A stretch of DNA of 64,000 nucleotides, from positions 620,001-684,000 of the forward strand of contig SADC01001282.1 of NCBI GenBank assembly GCA_004194705.1. Reading direction: 5' to 3'. The translations under genes were made by a program, and so were the position numbers. This DNA comes from Ditylenchus dipsaci (lineage: Eukaryota > Nematoda > Chromadorea > Rhabditida > Anguinidae). Positions within the stretch are counted from its first letter, which is position 1. The number at the start of each line of letters is the position of its first letter. Positions 45,090 to 56,132 of the stretch are shown here, piece by piece. The notes under the pieces were generated by a model that saw nothing but the letters and a program-made list of their open reading frames with translations, was not told the origin of the DNA and made no database searches.

Positions 45090-48000
45090 TCAAGAAAGAA
45101 CACGTTCTATGGAAACACTAACATCGAAATTCGAAATAGCGGAGAACTTCTCACTATTATTCTTTGTCAACTGCAGTTCATATTCATCCTCTGGCTGATA
45201 ATCAGTCTCAAACAAGAAAGCACGTCTTTTGGTGTCAGAGAGAAACTTCTAAAAAGCAGTCAATTTAACTTGTACAATTGTAAGTAATTATAAACCTTGC
45301 GCAAAGTCTCGACGAGATCACTGAACTGAGTTCCTTCGAACTCCATACCTAAAAAATAAAATAGTCAGCCCTGATCCTAAGAAGTTGCAAAATTAAACCT
45401 TTTAAAGAAAGCGACTTTGTTCGGCACTCAGCAACCTCAGATCTACCCAACTCGGTTCTCTCCTCTTTAACATTCTCATCATGCAGCCAATCCACTATGT
45501 AGTTGAGATCATCAGGCTGACAAATATATTCCTAAAACACATATTAGCTTTCGAGCAATAAGATCAAAGATCGCCTAAATTATTATACAGTCGACGCTCT
45601 TACTTAGGAACCCCTCACTTAGGACAGGAGTTGGTTCCCACCTCAAGTCCGACACTTTTTTTAGCTCTATTTTTTAAAACTTTTTCTAGTTCTCTTTTGA
45701 CAGTCTGGTCCCAAATATCGCAAGGATTCCGATTTTCCCGATCGTTTTCTAAAAACCCTAAATTTTTTGCTTTGTAAAAGAAAAAGCTCAGAGGCCAGGA
45801 CAGGATCTATCGAAAATACCTGTTTTTTAAATAGTTTTGGCTTTTTTAGAGCAAAAACACTGGGATTTTAAAAACAGTCCGCAAAATCAGAATCCTTGCA
45901 ATATTTGTGACCAGACTGTCAAAACAGAACCAACAATGGTATTAAAGGGGGCGGCGGACTTCTACGGCTACTTTTTGACATTGACTGCTCCTTCACTTCA
46001 CATACATTTTTCACAAATTTTTTTCTCATTTCAGCTGTTTTTACGCCGCTTTGTAGCTGAGATCCTCTCTCTCTCCCCTTGAGTGGTCGAACAGCCTGAT
46101 TAAAAATAATTTTCAAGAAAATCACACCAAATATAAGGTGAAACTCCATTAAAATCACCTAGGTAAAAAACCACGGTTTTCAGTGTGGGCTTGTTTTGAT
46201 TTTCTCAAAAATTATTTTAAATCAGGCTGTTTGACCACTTAATCGAAAGAGGATAATCTCAGCTGCAAAACGGTGTAATAACATTTGAGATGAGAAAAGA
46301 AAATATGTGAAAAAAAATGTATGTGAAATGAAGTAGAAGTCAATGTCAAAAAGTAGCCGTAGAAGTCCCCCCTTTAAAAGCTTAAGGTAAAAAAGTGTCA
46401 AATCCGGTAAGTTGACCAGTCCCTTAGGTGTCCTAAGTAAAAGCGTCGACTGTACTACAAAAATATTAGGCCGTAAATTTACCTCAAAATCAATAACAAG
46501 AGTAGTCAGCGGCAATGACAAAAGCAAGCCAAGAGATGGACGATAGCTGGCAGTATATTTGCGGAAACAGAAAATCGCTCCTAAAATTTGAGATAAAAAC
46601 TGATGCTAATTATAATAATTGTGAATAATAGTGATGCTCCGAATTCATTTCATTCGGGTATAAATTGGATCATGGTTAGTCTAACTGAAAAATGAGAAAT
46701 TTTAGTAGGTGAGCATCTCACATAACGGCATAAAAGGTTTTGAATTAAATTGGAAAATTACAAAGCGTTTATGGACTTAATTGCTTCGTTAGTTAGTAAA
46801 ATAAAATCCCGAACATCACTAATGAATACCTTTACAGTAAGAGAAAGCTGGGATTTCGAACATTGAACACAACTGTTTTTCCGTAATTGGGGGCGAACGC
46901 TTTTCTTCTCTGGTGTGGTAGTCGAAAATGCAAACGCTGATTGAGAAACCTTTCAGAGCATGCAATTCTCGCACAAGCTGATCGGAGAAGCGAAAATTCT
47001 AAATTAAAATAAAGTTCTTTTACTGCAAGATCATCACTCAAAAACGGTTTTTAGACACACCCAAAAAATCATGATTTTTAGGAGGGGGGTATGTCAAACT
47101 AGCTTTGGGGGGTGGGAGGGGGAGGGAGGGTGTTATGTCATAGTAACGTCAAATAAATTATTTAAGTAGATACATGAAGTAGATACAAGTAGATACATGA
47201 TGAATCAAACGGCTATTACAGGGTGCGGTAAAAGTTTTGATCAAATTTTTATTATCGAAACATATTACAAAAGCATTAACACCATTCGCAGACCCAGACA
47301 ATTCTGCACAAGATGCATTTTCGGAATTTAAAAGAGGAAACTTTATATACTCATCGCCCTAAGTCACAGGTTCGACTACCACTGGGTGCACACCCTTTTT
47401 CATCTCCTTTTATTTACAAGTTTGGTGTCAAAATGTTCCTCACACTCTTGGCTATGCAACAAGAGCATCGGCGCAGGGTTTTACACCTGCCGGAGCTGTG
47501 AAACAGACTAGAATAGGGCTGATTTCCGAAAATCGATAGTTTTTGCGGTTTTTCTTTGACTGGTTGAATTAATATTTTCTGACTTTTTTCTACAAGTCAT
47601 ACATTTTATATACGAAAACATAGCTAAGATCCTAAGCTTTTGCTTGAGCTATCATACAGAAAAAGGGTAATATAAGGTCAGAACTACAATTTTAAAACCC
47701 TCTTTGAAAAACCAATTCCATGACATCTTACGCAGGCTAATAATTTTGCTCAAAATCGCAACATTGAGGCAATTGCTGACATCAAAGTAGCTGCTGACAA
47801 CAAAGTTGTGCTTGAAATGGTTGCAATAAATTGCTAGTTGATTTTGTCCTTCAAAGTCAGTAAATTTACTGAAAAAGCAAATTGAAAGACCCCAGAGGGA
47901 CTTGAACTTTCGACAATAGGCGATGCGTATATAAAGTTCCCCTCCCCCTTTAAAATAACATCCTTCTTCCTTGACACAGGGACGCATTATTTTTTGTTTA

Positions 48001-50032
48001 TTATCGACCACCGAGGCGAGAAAATTTACAACAATATAATTTATTTGCCGCACCCTGTATAATGAATTCGCTTAAAGGCAAGTACCGTATTTCCTTTAAT
48101 AAGGCAGCCCCTTTGCGTTCAAAATCGTGTTATTGGTATCGTGATTTTGACACAATTCTTAAAAACTTCTCTCAGACAAGTTGCCACGCATTTTGTAGAC
48201 ATTGAGATGAGTTACAAAAAGAGGGGGAAGTTGCATGACAAGAGTTTTCAGAAAATGGGCCAAAATCAGAATGCCACAAACACGTTTTTTTATATTTAGG
48301 GACCGCCTTAGCCAAGGAAATAAGGTATGCCGTTCTAAAGCTCTGACTGAACTCTATAAAACCAGCGCTGAAAATTTTTTGTTTGATTTACAAAAAGATA
48401 GGACTATTTTAATGAAGGGCACTTTTAGTGAGAAAATCTAAGAAATATGGAAAAATAAAAGTAGAAGTTATTGAATTAGGCAAAAACCGTAGACCCATTG
48501 CGCTACAATATTTATAACATACAATGTTTTTTCAATGACTTGGTAGTGGCTAGTCGTTGAACGGGTTTCAGATACCAAAAAACTTCGAAGTTTTCAATAT
48601 TAAAAAAGTCTTCCACCCCCACCTACCGTGAAAGTGATTCGATCAATGCAACAATTGCGAAGCCTGGAAAAAACCAAATTAACCCGATACACATACTTAA
48701 TCCAGAATAATAAAGCGTACCAAAAATGCACATCTGAGTTGGACTCCACCATTCGCTGAGGCACTTTGCACAACATCCTGAGTTTAGTCTTTGTTTTCTT
48801 CCCACTCTTCTTTGTCATGATTTTGCACCTACATATGAAAGCTATAGAAAAATAAAGCAAATAAAATGACTGAAACCTACGTTTCCACTCTTCTTGAAGG
48901 CACAACACTGAAATGCTTGGCCACCAGCATGTCGAACTTGGCCGCAGTCAGCTGAAGAACTTCAAGATCGTCTCGGTCCTATAAATCAATGTTTTTGAAT
49001 GCCGAAACATCGCAAGATAATTATAAGCTTACCAAAAACTTCATTGTTTCCACAAGAGCTTCGTTTGCGATTTTCCCAGCGGTTCTTCCAGGCAGACACT
49101 AAAATGTGTGTTTCTGGTGTAGTTCAGTCAATTATCCCACGCATTTCAACCAGCATATAAGAGCACTCTCATTTCGAGGGTCATTTTTGGTGTAAGAGTG
49201 CCTCTGGAGACCTATCCGAGGTACTTTTATACCGGGGGTGCACTTATAACTGAGTGCTCCCATACCCAAGCTGGACTTTATTATCTTAAAAGTACGGTCC
49301 ACAAGAGCAAAATCTTTTGAATGACTTCGAACATCAATAAAAAATATGATAATACCTTGAAATTTATATCTTTTTCGTCACGCTGAAAAAACCAAAATTT
49401 GGTTGATATTTTCTTTGAAGAAGAGCGATTAGGCTACCTGCAATCGCTGCTCCCGCAAGAAACTCAGGGAAGACAAATCATTTTCATCCTCACTCAACAT
49501 TTCCTCGTCAGTACCATAGTTGTTGCCCTGCTCCAACTGTTTATCCTTTTCCTGACTAGAGGACTTCGAAGCAGATCGGAACTAAAGTTTATTTTCAAAG
49601 ATTACTCGAGATACACAAAAAATTAGTACCTTCATTGAGAATAGATCAATAAACGGTCTTGCGATAAAGCGTAGAAGAAGATCCGTGTAATGCACCAGCC
49701 GAAGATGTTCAATTGACGAAGTAGAGTTTGCAAGTTTCGTCCCCAATTTGATGTCTTTAGAATTTGACGCTCGCTTTCTTGAATTTGCTTGTTTGTTCGC
49801 ATAAAATGAAGCAATACCTGAAGTCACGAAATATAAAAGTCCTAAAAAATAAATGAGCTCAGAAATTGAGCAAGACTAGTTGGAAAGACCGATTGAAGGC
49901 AAGAATGTTAAGGCGGAAAATGTTGATTTAAATTTGCGCTCTTTTAAAATAATTGCCCACTTGTTGGTTCTCCCGATCTTCCTTTCGATGATCTCGAATT
50001 GAAATTTTCATCGCTGGATTTAGTTCAGCCAT
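45090..50032 (-). CDS. F-box-like protein gene, 13 exons (nematode type)
   Basis: Exons on the minus strand from 5': 49961-50032 (tentative; its phase does not join), 49630-49817, 49438-49581, 49356-49382, 49033-49098, 48881-48978, 48697-48828, 48627-48663, 46830-46998, 46483-46580, 45399-45531, 45296-45348, 45090-45248 (TGA). All but the first join by phase with GT..AG introns. The N-terminal part is Ser/acid-rich (SSSQEKDKQLEQ, EEMLSEDENDLSS). The F-box-like helix pair is ANEALVETMKFLDRDDLEVL, then QLTAAKFDMLVAKHFSVVPS with RRVE. The C-terminal half has no known domain. F-box proteins tether substrates to SCF ubiquitin ligases; worms have large divergent sets. Two introns are enlarged by transposons (47219-48057 and 45588-46452); no frameshift was seen. 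Confidence 0.65.
45588..46452. mobile_element. Pogo-like MITE, ACTTAGGACACC phrase, intronic
   Basis: CAGTCGACGCTCTTACTTAG ... CTAAGTAAAAGCGTCGACTG with TA outside. CACTTAGGACAGGAG and AGGTGTCCTAAG echo the phrase. The centre carries a foldback (46070-46290) related to 34320-36060. It lies in an intron of the F-box-like gene. Confidence 0.85.
47219..48057. mobile_element. Tc1/mariner-type MITE, CAGGGTGCGG ends (839 bp)
   Basis: CAGGGTGCGGTAAAAG ... TTTGCCGCACCCTG with TA outside, in an intron of the F-box-like gene. Open stretches (47313-47501 +, 47652-48053 -) show no transposase motif. Confidence 0.8.
48058..48626. other. Intron remainder of the F-box-like gene
   Basis: Contains a lone CCGTATTTCC MITE end at 48086 with the phrase TAATAAGGCAGCCCC. 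Nothing else was recognised. Confidence 0.5.
49150..49260. repeat. Short foldback, AAGAGTGC words
   Basis: ATAAGAGCACTCTCATTTCG and GGTGTAAGAGTGCCTC are answered by GGTGCACTTATAACTGAGTG and GCTCCC. It is a small phrase-type MITE in an intron of the F-box-like gene. Confidence 0.6.
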
Positions 50033-50151
50033 TGGATTGAGTTTTTACTTCAACATGTTTTTGATTGCGGAAGTTGGCTTTAGGCATGCATGGTGCCATG
50101 GTTTATTTCACTTCTTTCGGTTATAAGCTATCGAGATATTTGGCCGGACTA

Positions 50152-50198
50152 CAGGGTGAGTCAGAAAATTTTTGCATCAGTTTTCGTGACTCACCCTG
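50152..50198. mobile_element. 47-bp solo hairpin MITE
   Basis: CAGGGTGAGTCAGAAAA ... CGTGACTCACCCTG with TA on both sides. Almost nothing but two Tc1/mariner-type TIRs remains. It is followed by another half end (CAGAGTGTAACAAG). Confidence 0.82.
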
Positions 50199-50240
50199 TA
50201 TAGTACAGAGTGTAACAAGAAACTCCCCCATTTTGAGATA

Positions 50241-50915
50241 CAGTCGACTCTCTACATAACATCTTTCAAGGGACCGGCCAAAACGGAACGCTATGAGGAG
50301 AGGACGTTATGTAGAGAGTCGTTGTGTAGAGAGGTACTCGCCTTAATATCGGGTGGTATTTAATTTTGGCCATAGAATTGTGAAAAATGGCCATAGAATA
50401 CTGAATTTTGGCCATAGATCTGTGTTGGCCATAGATTATTGAAAAATGGCCATAGATTTTTGAAAAATGGCCATTGATTTCTGAAAATTGGCCATAGATT
50501 TCTGAATTTTAGCCATACTCGCTTGAAATCATGTTTTAACCACTTTTTAAGATGCTCTTGGACCTGAAACATCCTGAAAAGATGTTTTAAGCGTGTCGAT
50601 GACACTTTTCCGAGAAAAAAAATTTCTGTAATTTTTCCGACCATTGGTCGTTCAGGGCAAAAAGTCAAATTTCGGTCAAAAAAAAAATTCTCGGAAAATT
50701 GTCATCGACACCCTTAAAACATCTTTTCAGGATGTTTCAGGTTCAAGAGCATCTTAAAAAGTGGTTGAAACATGATTTCGAGCGAGTATGGTTAAAATTC
50801 AGAGATCTATGGCCAATTTTCAGAAATCTATGGCCATTCTTCAGTATTCTATGGCCAATTTTAAATATAACTCCTTAATATCACTCACCAGACGTTATGT
50901 AGAGAGTTTCTCATG
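50241..50915. mobile_element. Pogo-like MITE, CATAACATC phrase, split by a foldback
   Basis: CAGTCGACTCTCTACATAAC, the phrase GTTATGTAGAGAGTCG and the right part GACGTTATGTAGAGAGTTT. The right terminus is degraded. A 522-bp foldback (50351-50872) is inserted with a 10-bp duplication. Confidence 0.72.
50351..50872. mobile_element. Foldback with TGGCCATAGA words, 10-bp target duplication
   Basis: CCTTAATATC flanks both sides (50341-50350, 50873-50882). Each arm has about six copies of TTTTGGCCATAGA, then a unique inner arm (CGAGTATGGTTAAAATTC, AAACATCTTTTCAGGATG) that folds on its partner. A 9-10-bp duplication suggests a Mutator-like rather than hAT origin. Confidence 0.85.
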
Positions 50916-50919
50916 AAAA

Positions 50920-51843
50920 ACTGTTTTTTCTATCAAAAATAACACCTGAACAAACAAACACGGATTAGGCATAAAATTAGTGGAAATATCCTTCTGCTTC
51001 AATTTTTTAATGTGATCTTTGGATCATCCTCTTTTTCGCACAGCAGCTCAACTTCAAGGATTTTGAAGAATGTTCAAAGCTTCGACTGCTTCTCGAGCAG
51101 TGTCTGGTGGTTCTGGCACTTGGTCAATCTCTATCAATAAAGCCTCGTGTCCAATTAGCGGATTTTCCTTCCACTCTGACTCTCACCTCTCACTCTAACT
51201 CTCACTTTCAGTGTGTGTCCAATTAGCGGACATTTATTTTTACTTTCACTCTCACTTGCACTCAATTTTCGTGTGTTCAATTAACGGTGTTTTCGAATAT
51301 TCGAACAAGCAACCTCTACATCACTCCTTAGAAGTGATGTAGAAGTGGTGTTCTCCTTAGAAGTGGTGTTACTTAACTCGTGTTACGCGACTCAAAAACA
51401 GTGTTACGCGTAACACCAGTCAAATTGTGTTACGCGGGTCGTGTTACGCCGGAGTGTGAGGGGTGCTTAGATAAATTTATCGGTTCAGATAAATTTATCT
51501 GTTTTGCGCACTACGCCTGAGACTTTCTGGTCTCTTAGAGAACCATACTTATTGATGACAATGAGAATTAATCAAATTCAAATGCGCGTGGGACAGTTCT
51601 CTTTCGTCTCTCACTGTACTCTCTTGTGTCGTTCCGAATAACTAGGTTTTGGTTATGGTTAGTAATCGCGTTAAAATTAAACATGATTTTCGTGGCCAGA
51701 TAAGAATTCAAAATGAATTTTCGAAAAACCATCGGGAACTGGCCTCTAAAAATCCGTTGGGAACTGGCCATCGGGAACTGGCCGCTAAAAAACCATCGGG
51801 AACTGGCTGGTGTCCATTAAATCCAAGCTATTTTTTATTTTAG
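50920..51843. other. Upstream region of sdhd with repeats
   Basis: 51140-51290 is a CCAATTAGCGGA / CTCTCACTC repeat copy. 51300-51440 repeats GTGTTACGCG and TTAGAAGTGGTG. 51725-51810 has four copies of ATCGGGAACTGGCC just before the gene. No separate gene was recognised. Confidence 0.5.
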
Positions 51844-52478
51844 ATGATGATTTCGAAGCTCTGCAAATTGGCTCATCGAGGGGGTTTGGGGTCCAAGTTT
51901 CGCTTCTTGGTGGCGGACCGGCCGAAATTCAGCGTTCCATCATTGGCTAGCATGTCAACCGTGAAAGAAGCCGCGCCAGCGAAGTCTGAAGAAGTGCCTT
52001 TGGGTGGTCACTCAACGATGTTCAAGGTAAGCCATCGATTTATGTTGTTGGCTCTGATTTGCTAATAAATTATGTTCAGTTGGAAAGAATTTGGACCGTT
52101 GCATCTTTCCCGATCTTCCCAGCTGCCTATTTCTTCCACACGCCTACTATGGACTTCCTGCTGACAGCTGCTATTGTCCTTCATGTTCACTGGTTGGTTT
52201 TTTGCTTTCACTTTCAAAAATTTTTGTAGTATGGATCTTGATTTTTTTCTAGGGATTCTGATCTACGGAAAACGAAGTTACATGATGTTATTATTTTCAG
52301 GGGATTCATTGCAGTGGTGCAGGACTATGCTCGAGCTATTGTGGTAGGAGACAAGTTTTCCGTCATGGCTCCCAAACTCGTCATCATTGTATCTGCTCTC
52401 CTGCTGGCTGTGCTTCTGAACTTCAACTACAATGATGTTGGTCTGACCAAGGCATTTGAGATGGTCTACAGTCTCTGA
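51844..52478 (+). CDS. Succinate dehydrogenase cytochrome b small subunit (complex II)
   Basis: Inner-membrane anchor subunit of respiratory complex II, binding heme b and ubiquinone. Exons 51844-52026, 52080-52192, 52301-52478 join in phase. The ATG follows directly on ATTTTAG, a probable trans-splice acceptor. The basic, Ser-rich N-terminus (MMISKLCKLAHRGG) is a likely mitochondrial presequence. Mature part: LERIWTVASFPIFPAAYFFH, helix MDFLLTAAIVLHVHWGF (His of HVHW is the expected heme ligand), VVQDYARAI (quinone-site Asp-Tyr), then helix LVIIVSALLLAVLLNFNYND and the conserved VGLTKAFEMVYSL end. Length (about 157 residues) fits the family, and no defect was seen. Confidence 0.94.
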
Positions 52479-52524
52479 ATAGGTAGAAAACAAGTAATTC
52501 TCTGTGTTCTGAGTAGTGTATATT

Positions 52525-52565
52525 GAATTCCAAGAATAAATAAATAAAATTTTATTTAATTTCCT
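52525..52565. terminator. Palindromic bidirectional polyadenylation signal
   Basis: AATAAATAAATAAAATTTTA lies between two convergent genes. Because AATAAAATTTTATT is palindromic, each strand reads an AATAAA hexamer. It could serve both sdhd and the NUDT19-like gene. Confidence 0.7.
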
Positions 52566-52579
52566 TCTTGACTATTCTG

Positions 52580-53604
52580 TTAACTGGTCTTTGTTGAAGT
52601 AGAAAAGATGTGCGTTCCCTCTATTTTTTCTATGTTTCTAAGGTGCAGCTCATGAGCGGTGTATTGTAGGGTCGGGGTGGATGTATAGGTCATTCTGTGC
52701 ACTGGACGGGTCTCCTCGCTGTCTATGGTGAGATCCTTTATTGGCATGACTCGAGGCTCAACGAATTCGGCATTTTCTTGTATATAGCAGTGGTCTCCTA
52801 GTTTCACATAATTATTTTTGAAAAAAGGTACTTACTTAGTTGAGAACTCCCAGAAGGTCATTTTCAGATTTTTCACTAATTTGATTTTTTTTGACTCGAA
52901 ATTGACTTTTTGTGCTACTGTGGTGTTATTGTGTGTGGTGTTATTCTTGTTGGATTAGCCAAGGTTGTCAGTCACGCTTCTCTATAAGTTACACTCTCTA
53001 TAAGCTACACCTCTTTATAAACTACACCTAGTTCCGGTCCCTAGTAGGGTATGTTCCGTATAATATACCCTCTATATAAGCTGCACCTCTCTATAAGCTA
53101 CATATGGGATCGGTCCCAAGGTGTAACTTATCGAAAAGTTTGACTGTAGAGAAAAATCTGAAAATGACCTTTTGGAGGGGGGAGGGCAACTAAAATAATT
53201 ATGAAAGTCTACCTGGAAAAATATTTACAGTGAAGCTGTGATTTTCTTCTGAAATTATTGTCTGTGGTGTTATTCTTGTTGGATTAGCCAAGGTTGTCAA
53301 AGGTGTGCCCACGGAAAGCCTTAACCGTAGTAGCTAGAAATGAAAACTTGTGGCAAGTTATTAGGTTTTCTACAAAATTTACCTCATAATATTGCGGAGG
53401 TGGCAAACTTATAGTCCCTACAATCGCAAATAGCATAGATTGTCATTTCTAGTTAGTTAGATCTCACTACCTTTGCCTGAGCTTCTTCCAATAATTTTCG
53501 ATGGCTCAGTCCAAACTGCTTCTGTCATCTCTTTTTCACAATGCTTTACATTTGGAGAATTCTTCGTTTCAACCACGAAGAAAATACTGTCGTAACTGTA
53601 ATTT
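52580..53604 (-). CDS. NUDT19-like Nudix hydrolase, 3' exons only
   Basis: Exons on the minus strand: 53471-53604, 53383-53417, 53213-53333, 52580-52797 (TAA), phase-consistent. Text: YSYDSIFFVVETKN, EMTEAVWTEPSKII, SLPPPQYYELLRLS, then FTVNIFPGDHCYIQ. These match the C-terminal half of NUDT19-type acyl-CoA diphosphatases (W-x-P-x-E-like, PPPxxYE-RL and a late PGD motif). The Nudix box itself should lie in upstream exons; none was found to 64000, so they are beyond the window or lost among the transposons. The intron 52798-53212 contains a pogo-like MITE and a duplicated 37-bp piece of the neighbouring exon. Confidence 0.62.
52837..53191. repeat. Foldback enclosing a pogo-like MITE
   Basis: AAGGTCATTTTCAGATTTTT at 52855 is mirrored by AAAAATCTGAAAATGACCTT at 53153. 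It encloses the pogo-like MITE 52970-53146 and a copy of exon-derived text, TTCTTGTTGGATTAGCCAAG (also in the exon at 53273). Confidence 0.7.
52970..53146. mobile_element. Pogo-like MITE, TATAAGCTACACC phrase
   Basis: CAGTCACGCTTCTCTATAAG ... CTTATCGAAAAGTTTGACTG, TA on the right. CTCTATAAGCTACACCTC is repeated five times with variations; GATCGGTCCCAAGG is the shared block. Confidence 0.82.
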
Positions 53605-53795
53605 CTATTTTGATATGTAACGGCTTGTTTCCAATTAGCGGATTTTACCTTCACTCTCACTCTTTGACTCTCACTTTCACTCTCAGTGTGTACCCAATGT
53701 AAGAGTGAGAGTGAAAGGCAGACTGAGATTAAAATTTTTTTACTTTTTCGGGTTCCGAAACCTGTTTTTTGGAATAATTCGGACATGCTGAAGAT

Positions 53796-53994
53796 TAGGG
53801 TTGTCGAGCCTTCGAAATTTTCGAGTCTTCGGCTCGAAAGCTCGAAGCAGCTCGAAAATTTCGAGCCTTCGGCTCGGCTCGAAGTTCGAAGCTCGAAAAT
53901 TTAGAGCCTTGGCTCGGCTCGTAGCTCGAAGTTCGAAAAAAATCGAACTTTCAAGCCGAAAGCTCGATTTCGAGCCTTCGGCTCGACAACCCTA
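53796..53994. mobile_element. TAGGG hAT-type MITE with GGCTCGAAA words (199 bp)
   Basis: TAGGGTTGTCGAGCC ... GGCTCGACAACCCTA flanked by the perfect 8-bp duplication CTGAAGAT (53788-53795, 53995-54002). Filled with TTCGGCTCGAAAGCTCGAA words. It interrupts an ACCAAGTGGTCGTCC palindrome. Confidence 0.95.
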
Positions 53995-54304
53995 CTGAAG
54001 ATGGTTTGATAGTGCTAAAATGCCGTTTTATAAAAAAAAGAAAGAACTTTTGAAATTTAGAATGTTTTTCTATGATCCAACTTCAGTTCTACTGGATAGT
54101 CCATGCACCAACTAAACCAAGTGGTCGTCCACTCGGATCAATTTCTTTTACGTTTTTCATGTTCCCAAACCTGTCTCCTGGACTAATTCAGGCATGCTGA
54201 AGACGTTTTGCTAATAGTAAATAAAGGTTTTGTATGGTATTTTTTGAGTGTTGAGAAATAATTGATTTTACCAAAACTCAAGAGAATCATCTTCAGCACG
54301 CTTG

Positions 54305-54430
54305 AATTATAGGGTTCTCACAGTGAGCGGGTGTAGGTCGAGGTGCGGGAGGAGGTTGAGGTCGAGTGTTCTCACGATGTCGGGAGTGGGTTCAGGTCGA
54401 AGCAGAGGTCACGGTCGAGATGTTTTCACG
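54305..54430. repeat. AGGTCGAGGTG word array (half element)
   Basis: TAGGGTTCTCACAGTGAGCG followed by GGTCGAGGTGCGGGAGG and GAGGTCGAGTGTTCTCACG. It matches the more complete copy at 63055-63210. Confidence 0.6.
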
Positions 54431-55177
54431 ATGCATTTTGCCTGTTTTTCTTAAGTTTTTCAAAGTATATGTATATTCTCATTAATTTCAATGGCTTATT
54501 CTTCACTTTTTTATTTTTTTTATATATTTAAGGGGCAGCACAGAGATGAGCACTTTGCCTTATTGTAAATTACAAAGGGCAAAAAGGGCAGAAAACTTGC
54601 TTTTTATTATTATTTTTTTTTAACTTTTTGCTTTTTAAGGGCAAATTGCCCGTCATTTATATTCAAAACTGTTGGATTACAAATCGGATTCATGGGTGCC
54701 ATGGCATTTCGTCCAAAATTCAGTTCGTCCAAAGTCAATTCGTCCAAAGACAATTCGTCCAAAATTCAGTTCGTCCAAAAGTCAATTCGTCCAAAATGCA
54801 ATTCGTCCAAAATGCAGTTCGTCCAAATGCAGTTCGTCCAAAATTCAATTCGTCCAAATTTTAATTTCAAGTCAAATTTTCGCGAGAGAACCATTTCAAC
54901 GATGACAGCATAACTTCAACCGCTCAGAAACCTGTGCCAGAGTGGCCCATAGCCAAAATAAATCTGGTTTTGGGGGTTTACTAAATGGGGACAGTCGTTT
55001 TTTGCGAAAAAAAGATATAGCGAACCAGAATCGCAATGAGATCGACTGAATCGCTCAGAATGCTACCGAATATCCGAAGCTATCCTAAAACCACTGCTTA
55101 GGACGGTTTGCAGTAGTTTGCAATGTTCGGTGGTCAGATTCTGAGCGATTCATCCCGTCACAGTGCGATTTTGATTA

Positions 55178-56132
55178 TTAGGTTGTAACATAAGTTCCCA
55201 GCGTTTTTATTTGACGGTATCTCCTGACACGAATGATTGCTGGCCTTGTGCCATGTTATTTACCAAAATGAAGCCCTGTATTTGCTCTTTCATACGCGCT
55301 ATAATTTACCCTTGTGTGCTTTAATTTTTAATCAGTTATAGGCAATTGAAATGGATTGTCAAGTTGACAAAAAATCACATTTTCGACACCTTCTTCTTTT
55401 TGCTTTCAATCGAGGCCAAAAGCTGCACAAGCTGCTCGGGACATTTGCGCTGTGTACGGAGAGGCTGCTATTGGCGAAAGCACTGCCCGTGAATGGTTTG
55501 CCAAATTCAAAAAGGGCATCTTTGACCTTGAAGACGCTTCCCGCTCCGGCCGTCCAGTCGAGTTTGATGAGGACCGTCTGGAGTCTCTTTTGAAGGAGGA
55601 TGGCCGTCAAACAACTCGGGAATTGGCTGAGAAGATGGACAGCAATGCAATGACCATTTCCCGTCACCTTGCGGCTATGGAAAAGTGCAAAGGCTTGGAG
55701 CTTGGGTCCCCACGAGCTTACGGAAAAGCAAAAGGAAAAGAGACTTACTGCGCTGCTCAGCACCTTGCTCGTCACCAAGGAACACATGGCCACAAGCAGC
55801 GATTTTTGTACCGAATTGTAACTGGAGACGAAAAATGGTGTCTTTATGTAAACATGAAGCAAAAAAAGAATGGGTCAGCCCTGGTGAGAAGCCTCAACCA
55901 AGAATAAAGGATGAGGAACTCGAAGATTGGCTTCAAGATTGGTTCGACTCTCGACCTGGTGACTTTGGCGGAAGGGAATCGACAAATTGCCGGAAAAATG
56001 GAAGGAAGTGGTAAATAACGATGGAGACTACATTACTGAATGATATGCAACTGTTGATGTATGTTTCTTTTATGAAACACCAATAAAATTTTGAAATTCC
56101 AAAAAAACGCTGGAACTTATGTTACAACCTAA
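55178..56132 (+). mobile_element. Mariner element, internally deleted (955 bp)
   Basis: TIR TTAGGTTGTAACATAAGTTC and inverse GAACTTATGTTACAACCTAA with TA outside. It lies inside a palindrome (54930-55177 plus 56133-56220) whose halves match 60530-60995. Confidence 0.94.
55351..56043 (+). pseudogene. Mariner transposase, frameshifted and deleted
   Basis: N-terminus MDCQVDKKSHFRHLLLFAFN, then, after one frame change, ARDICAVYGEAAIGESTARE and WFAKFKKGIFDLED, SGRPVEFDED, RQTTRELAEKM (paired helix-turn-helix). PHELTEKQKEKRL and TGDEKWCLY (first catalytic Asp) follow. The text then jumps to WLQDWFDSRPGDF and LPEKWKEVVNNDGDY, the normal C-terminus. The segment with the second and third catalytic Asp is deleted, and several frame changes are present. 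Full mariner transposases are about 345 residues. Confidence 0.92.

Noticed and set aside
54672..54913. Open frames with repeated SSKIQFVQ / RPKFNSSK peptides (also 57612-57818, 58701-58958, 61069-61311)
   Set aside because: By-products of the TTCGTCCAAA array in elements A and B, present in several frames and on both strands.
55359..55862. 167-codon minus-strand open frame
   Set aside because: It is antisense to the mariner transposase, which has clear family motifs on the plus strand.
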